From Sphaerotilus sp. (GTDB taxonomy: Bacteria > Pseudomonadota > Gammaproteobacteria > Burkholderiales > Burkholderiaceae_C): a stretch of 46,202 nucleotides of DNA. Location: positions 1-46,202 of the forward strand of contig JAAFKB010000022.1 in assembly GCA_013299055.1 (NCBI GenBank). Direction: 5' to 3'. The notes under the pieces were generated by a model, which worked only from the letters and a program-made list of their open reading frames with translations, was not told the origin of the DNA and made no database searches. The position numbers were made by a program, and so were the translations under genes. This document shows positions 43,062 through 46,202 of this stretch, piece after piece (positions within the stretch are counted from its first letter, which is position 1; each line of letters begins with the position of its first letter).

Positions 43062-44405
43062 TCAGTGCCCCGGCATCCGCCGCAGCGCCGCCGCCATCCG
43101 CACCAGCCCTTGCGTCACCGACGCGAACACGCGCCCCGACAACCCTGCCGGCCATCGCGCACCCACCCGCGCCACCACGTCATCCGTCGCCGCCAGCACC
43201 CGCTCGATCACGGCCTCGGCATCGCGCCCGTGCCCGCAGTGCTGCGCCATCGCGTTGAAATGCCGCCGCTGCACCTCCTTGAAGTGGTAGTGCCGACGCT
43301 TGCCCACCACCGCCATCGCCAACCGGGCCTTGTGCCACGACCACTGGTTCGGTCCCGCGCCTTCGACGGGCCAGATCGACATCACGTCGTACAGTGGCGC
43401 CAGCCGGTAGCGTCCGCCGGGCAGCAGGTGCAGGCTGAAGTTCTTGGCGTGGCCGTCCGGCGCGGCGAGCAGCCAGAACAGGAGCTGCGCCGTGAGCAGC
43501 GTCTCGGTGTCGCGCACCGCCTCGTCGGACTGGCGCAGGATCTGCGCGAGGTCACGTACGCCAGGTCCACCGTCTGATTCGTATTTCAGGTGTGGGGGCA
43601 AGCCCAGCGCCTGGCAGAAATCCTCCTGCGGCAGCCGCAGCCACCATTGCCCCGACGGGTGCAGCCGCCGGTCGAACCGCTCGACGCTCAGCACACGCCG
43701 TGTCCCGAAGGTCAGGATCTCGCATGACGGCACCGGCAGGCCGTACTCGCGCAGCAGGTTCAGGCACAGCCATTCATTCTCGACCGACGACGACAGGTCC
43801 ACCCGGCTGTTGCCCACCAGCCCGAGCGGGAGTTTCAGGATGTGGGTGGTCGGCGTGGCCCCGTGCGGACGCAGCCACTGGCCTTTGTGCCGGAGCAGCG
43901 CGGTCTTCTCCTGCGCGCCCGCGAGCGACAGCCGGAAGTCGTCTTCGTCGGCGTCCTGCATCCCCAAGGCCACAGGCGCCACGACACGGCCCAGGTATCG
44001 CTCGACCGCCTCGTCATCCAGGACCGTGCCCTCGATCCGGTCGAAACCGCTCGGCGTGTCGTCCTCGGGCAGCAACTGCACCGCGCCGACGCAGTCCCGC
44101 CCGATGGCCTGCAGCAGGTCGAACGCGCCAATCGACGCCGTCCTGAACTTGCTCGCCAGACGCTTGCGGATCTCGTCGCTGTCGGGCAGCAAGTTCTCGA
44201 AGTAGTGACCAACCTGCTCGCCGGCATGGGGTGCGTCATCGGTCCGGAACGGCAGGGACAGCGAGAGCGGCCGGCCCTGGGGCGAAGCCATCCAGGCGGC
44301 GTCGTAGCGGAGTTCCATCGGGCCGCTCGCCAGCAGGCGCCAGGTGCCCACCCGCTCGCCGTTGGACCAGATCGACAGTGCCTGGGTCTTGGATCGGCGG
44401 GCCAT
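43062..44405 (-). CDS. hipA: HipA-type serine/threonine kinase toxin
   Basis: 447 aa, full length for HipA. N-terminal subdomain: SIWSNGERVGTWRL ... SLSLPFRTDDAPHAGEQVGHYFENLLPD. Kinase elements: the ATP-loop region SLAGAQEKTALL, then ILKLPL (ATP Lys), ENEWLCLNLLREYGLPVPS, VERFDRR, the catalytic DGHAKNFSLH and the metal site in APLYDVMS. HipA phosphorylates a tRNA synthetase (GltX in E. coli) and induces dormancy unless HipB binds it. It lies 22 bp after hipB on the same strand. All visible catalytic segments are intact. Confidence 0.94.
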   Translation of the reverse strand: MARRSKTQALSIWSNGERVGTWRLLASGPMELRYDAAWMASPQGRPLSLSLPFRTDDAPHAGEQVGHYFENLLPDSDEIRKRLASKFRTASIGAFDLLQAIGRDCVGAVQLLPEDDTPSGFDRIEGTVLDDEAVERYLGRVVAPVALGMQDADEDDFRLSLAGAQEKTALLRHKGQWLRPHGATPTTHILKLPLGLVGNSRVDLSSSVENEWLCLNLLREYGLPVPSCEILTFGTRRVLSVERFDRRLHPSGQWWLRLPQEDFCQALGLPPHLKYESDGGPGVRDLAQILRQSDEAVRDTETLLTAQLLFWLLAAPDGHAKNFSLHLLPGGRYRLAPLYDVMSIWPVEGAGPNQWSWHKARLAMAVVGKRRHYHFKEVQRRHFNAMAQHCGHGRDAEAVIERVLAATDDVVARVGARWPAGLSGRVFASVTQGLVRMAAALRRMPGH

Positions 44406-44427
44406 GCGTTACCTCGTCTCGACCCGC

Positions 44428-44676
44428 TCACCACTCGGCCGGTGTCGCCGGCTCATCCGTTCCGCGCACCTGCAAGGTCAGGTCCAGCCCCAGACTGCCG
44501 CACAGCGCCAGCAGTTGCTCGACCGTCATCGACCCCGGGTTCTGCTCCAGCTTCGACAGCCGCGACTGGCTCAGGTTGACGCGCACGGCCAGTTCGGTCT
44601 GCGACCAGCCGACGCGCTTGCGGGCCGATTGCAGCAACTGGCCGATCTGGTAGGTGGTGCGCAGGAGGTGCTTCAT
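44428..44676 (-). CDS. hipB: HipB-type antitoxin, Xre HTH
   Basis: 82 aa. The HTH reads IGQLLQSARKRVGWSQTELA then VRVNLSQSRLSKLEQNPGSM, followed by TVEQLLALCGSLGLDLTLQV, whose beta strand forms the HipB dimer. It binds HipA and represses the operon. The ATG at 44674-44676 is preceded by a C-rich stretch without a ribosome-binding site, so translation may start on a very short leader. Two palindromes lie directly upstream. It precedes hipA, the standard order. Confidence 0.93.
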   Translation of the reverse strand: MKHLLRTTYQIGQLLQSARKRVGWSQTELAVRVNLSQSRLSKLEQNPGSMTVEQLLALCGSLGLDLTLQVRGTDEPATPAEW

Positions 44677-44685
44677 GGGGGCATC

Positions 44686-44728
44686 TTATTCTTTATTGGA
44701 ATAAAACAGACTAATTCCGAATAGGAAT
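44686..44728 (-). promoter_or_regulatory. Two palindromic operators upstream of hipB
   Basis: O1 is TTATTC-N7-GAATAA (44686-44704) and O2 is ATTCC-GAATA-GGAAT (44714-44728). Both centre on TATTCC/GGAATA-like half-sites, and the whole stretch is strongly AT-rich compared with the island. This resembles the multi-operator control of E. coli hipBA (TATCC-N8-GGATA, from memory). Autoregulation by HipB is inferred. Confidence 0.65.
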
Positions 44729-44848
44729 AATCAGCATTCTGTGCGGGCTTCGAGAAGGGCGATGCTGCTTCGATCCCCACGGAAAACGGCTCAAAAGCCC
44801 CGGAGACCACCTCGTATGCTGCAGTTCTCAACTTACGGAACATGCCCG

Positions 44849-45127
44849 ATGACATTCGACGCAATCAAACTTGGCGAGCAGTGGGTGCCCTGTGACTTCA
44901 TCCCTCACAGAGAGCCGGTCATTCCATACGCCGGCCCGTGTGGTCTGCAGATGGCCCAGCAGAACGCAGCGGACACCATCTTGTACATCCCGAACTTCAT
45001 GAAGATGCAGCATCTATGGAGAGGAAAACACGATGTGAGATGCGATGGCAGGGCGGGTATCTTCATCGCAAAATTCTGGAGAACAGAGGTGTGGCTTGGC
45101 TATATCGAGTACACATCAGGGGCCTGA
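44849..45127 (+). CDS. Hypothetical protein, unrecognised
   Basis: 92 aa from the ATG at 44849 (MTFDAIKLGEQWVPCDFIPH), with GGAA eight bases upstream. It has no recognisable domain. It is rich in aromatic and Cys residues (YAGPCGLQM, FMKMQHLWRGKHDVRCDGRA, FWRTEVWLGYIEY) with alternating hydrophobic runs suggesting a small beta-rich fold. The local base composition is clearly less GC-rich than neighbouring genes, pointing to separate acquisition. A longer in-frame start at 44741 is possible. It is divergent from hipBA and may be a real cargo gene or a remnant. Confidence 0.4.
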   Translation: MTFDAIKLGEQWVPCDFIPHREPVIPYAGPCGLQMAQQNAADTILYIPNFMKMQHLWRGKHDVRCDGRAGIFIAKFWRTEVWLGYIEYTSGA

Positions 45128-45206
45128 ACCAGACCCGCTTGAATCTCTGTACGTGAATGCTCGCGTGCGCAGGTATGTCGGTGGGAGAAGGTGGAAACGT
45201 GGTGCG

Positions 45207-45356
45207 TCAGGCTATCGGATCGGCGGCCACGGCGTCGAAAAGCTGGCCCACGACCGTCAGCATCTGTTCGTAGTGCGTTTCATCGGCAATCGGGGCGCCT
45301 AGACCGAGCGCCTCGTGCAGTGCGAGCCAGGGCCCGGCAATGTCGGAAAGATGCAT
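45207..45356 (-). CDS. Short antitoxin-like protein or remnant
   Basis: 49 aa: it starts MHLSDIAGPWLALHEALGLG with AGGA seven bases before the ATG. It then reads THYEQMLTVVGQLFDAVAAD and stops after PIA. The middle segment resembles the start of HigA/ImmA-type antitoxin regulators, where an 'xDYExxLxxvxxLxd' helix is followed by a longer C-terminal part that is missing here. It is divergent from higBA, across the shared operator. It may be a truncated antitoxin gene; too short to be certain. Confidence 0.35.
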   Translation of the reverse strand: MHLSDIAGPWLALHEALGLGAPIADETHYEQMLTVVGQLFDAVAADPIA

Positions 45357-45376
45357 TTCACGGTCCTTGGAGGCGC

Positions 45377-45405
45377 TTGAAGCATTACGTCAAGCGTAAT
45401 ACATT
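45377..45405 (+). promoter_or_regulatory. higBA promoter with embedded operator
   Basis: TTGAAG (45377-45382), 17 bp, TACATT (45400-45405). The spacer is filled by the perfect inverted repeat ATTACG-TCAAG-CGTAAT (45384-45400). A repressor bound there would block polymerase directly. The expected start point coincides with the ATG of the toxin gene at 45412, and no ribosome-binding site precedes it, so the first cistron may be leaderless. Confidence 0.6.
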
Positions 45406-45411
45406 GCATCA

Positions 45412-45690
45412 ATGATCCAGTCGTTCCGCTGCAAAGACACCCAAGCGCTGTTCGAGGGCCACAACCCGAAGCGGTGGCGAGCCATCGCGACCGTCGCTGA
45501 GCGCAAGCTGGCGCAACTGGATGCGGCGATGACCCTCGATTTCCTGCGCGCCCCACCCGGCAACCGGCTCGAAGCCCTGCGCGGCGACCGCACCGGGCAG
45601 CACAGCATCCGCATCAACGACCAATGGCGCGTGTGCTTCGTCTGGACCGACACCGGGCCGACGGATGTCGAGATCGTCGATTACCACTGA
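45412..45690 (+). CDS. higB: HigB-type toxin (RelE superfamily)
   Basis: 92 aa. Family features: MIQSFRCKDTQALFEGHNPK at the start, AERKLAQLDAAMTLDFLRAPPGNRLEAL, and the core RTGQHSIRINDQWRVCFVW followed by the strand VEIVDYH. The basic residues RIND-Q-W-R and the terminal His are those expected in ribosome-dependent mRNA interferases of this group. It is followed 30 bp later by its antitoxin, the inverted order (toxin first) typical of higBA. The start is the ATG at 45412, directly after the promoter. Confidence 0.93.
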   Translation: MIQSFRCKDTQALFEGHNPKRWRAIATVAERKLAQLDAAMTLDFLRAPPGNRLEALRGDRTGQHSIRINDQWRVCFVWTDTGPTDVEIVDYH

Positions 45691-45720
45691 CCCTTGAACT
45701 TGAAGAGCGAAGGACACCCC

Positions 45721-46029
45721 ATGACCCGCCCCATCAACCGCCTGCGTCCCGTCCACCCCGGCGAAGTGCTGCGCGAGGACTATCTGGCGCCGCTGGGCAT
45801 GAGCGTGAACGCGCTGGCGATGGCGCTGGGCGTGCCGGCGACGCGGATGCACGAGATCGTGAAGGAGCGGCGCAGCATCACCGCCGACACCGCCCTGCGC
45901 CTGGCGCGCTACTTCGGCGGGGATGCGGCGTCGTGGCTGGCTTTGCAGGCAAGCTACGACCTGAAGACCTTGCCCACCCGCGAAGAAATCGAGCAGCGCG
46001 TAGTGGCGAGGGAAGCCCTGGCGGCATGA
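45721..46029 (+). CDS. higA: HigA-type antitoxin, Xre HTH
   Basis: 102 aa from the ATG at 45721, preceded by AGGA; a TTG at 45694 is less likely. It carries the HigA signature VHPGEVLREDYLAPLGMSVN, the HTH ALAMALGVPATRMHEIVKERRSITADTALRLARYFG and the tail WLALQASYDLKT. It neutralises HigB and represses the operon through the palindrome in the promoter. The Cys/His-free C terminus (EEIEQRVVAREALAA) is short but normal. Confidence 0.94.
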   Translation: MTRPINRLRPVHPGEVLREDYLAPLGMSVNALAMALGVPATRMHEIVKERRSITADTALRLARYFGGDAASWLALQASYDLKTLPTREEIEQRVVAREALAA

Positions 46030-46202
46030 GAGGACCAGTGACAGGCTCACCCACTTACCTCGGCCGCGCCCCCTGGACTCAGACGCCCGTTTCGTCCTTG
46101 AATGGTTGCCCGTCGTGGCGTTGCGCCCCGCGCAGGAGGTCGCTTACACTGAGGGTGCGCCCCGTGGTTGGCTGGGCCTTCTGAAGTGCTTCGGCACTGG
46201 AG
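46030..46202. other. Non-coding right edge with promoter-like boxes and a UUCG hairpin
   Basis: No convincing gene. On the plus strand TTGCGC (46121-46126) and TACACT (46145-46150) are separated by 18 bp. They are followed by AGTGC-TTCG-GCACT (46185-46198), a perfect 5-bp stem with a stable UUCG loop. It may be the leader of a gene starting beyond the window. Confidence 0.3.

Noticed and set aside
44673..44864. Minus-strand frame of 63 aa upstream of hipB
   Set aside because: It runs through the hipB operators and start region, has no domain, and overlaps the plus-strand hypothetical gene; treated as non-coding.
46185..46198. UUCG hairpin as terminator of higBA
   Set aside because: The stem is only 5 bp and no T-tract follows within the window.

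Overview
The window is about 46 kb of high-GC DNA. Gene content and protein style (ahcY with a SAH riboswitch, leuS-lptE-holA, an apaG-linked 'Gcr' membrane protein, a fused indolepyruvate oxidoreductase, several Bug/GGDEF proteins) point to a betaproteobacterium of the order Burkholderiales, possibly the Sphaerotilus/Leptothrix/Rubrivivax side. This is inferred from protein families and was not checked against databases. No tRNA, rRNA, CRISPR array, transposase or integrase was seen.

Region 1 (1-6034) is a catechol / beta-ketoadipate catabolic locus. A truncated Rieske ferredoxin at the left edge resembles those of naphthalene/salicylate/anthranilate dioxygenases. It faces a tight six-gene operon on the minus strand, in transcription order: a Tat-exported intradiol dioxygenase, catB, catC, a Bug-type binding protein, an enol-lactonase and a BKACE (beta-keto acid cleavage) enzyme. 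A divergent LysR regulator controls it. The enzyme order follows the chemistry, and BKACE sits where PcaIJ/PcaF would normally finish the pathway.

Region 2 (6180-13300) is core: prfC; the SAM-cycle operon ahcY-tlyA-metF behind a recognisable SAH riboswitch; purT; and a ProQ/FinO-domain RNA chaperone. Region 3 (13319-20900) is a signalling and surface region: a diguanylate cyclase, two tandem paralogous GGDEF-EAL proteins (one membrane-anchored, one apparently stripped of its membrane part) and a lone CapD/FlaA1-type sugar-nucleotide dehydratase. Region 4 (21027-33830) is mostly housekeeping: leuS-lptE-holA, an alpha-methylacyl-CoA racemase-like enzyme, rpe, a pteridine-reductase-like SDR coupled to a copper-chaperone-like protein, apaG with a polytopic 'Gcr' protein, mltA, a second membrane diguanylate cyclase, and an Lrp regulator divergent from a 1178-residue indolepyruvate ferredoxin oxidoreductase (33977-37513).

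Region 5 (37514-46202) is an accessory island rich in conflict genes: a candidate small RNA with its own promoter and terminator; a two-gene operon of a TIR-FGE/C-type-lectin-fold fusion and a DUF3800 protein; an HTH-PIN toxin-antitoxin pair; a frameshifted Xre antitoxin; a Tat-exported PhoD-like phosphatase; hipBA with palindromic operators; an unrecognised small protein; a short antitoxin-like remnant; and higBA with its operator embedded in the promoter. The TIR-FGE/DUF3800 operon is the best candidate here for an undescribed defence-type system.
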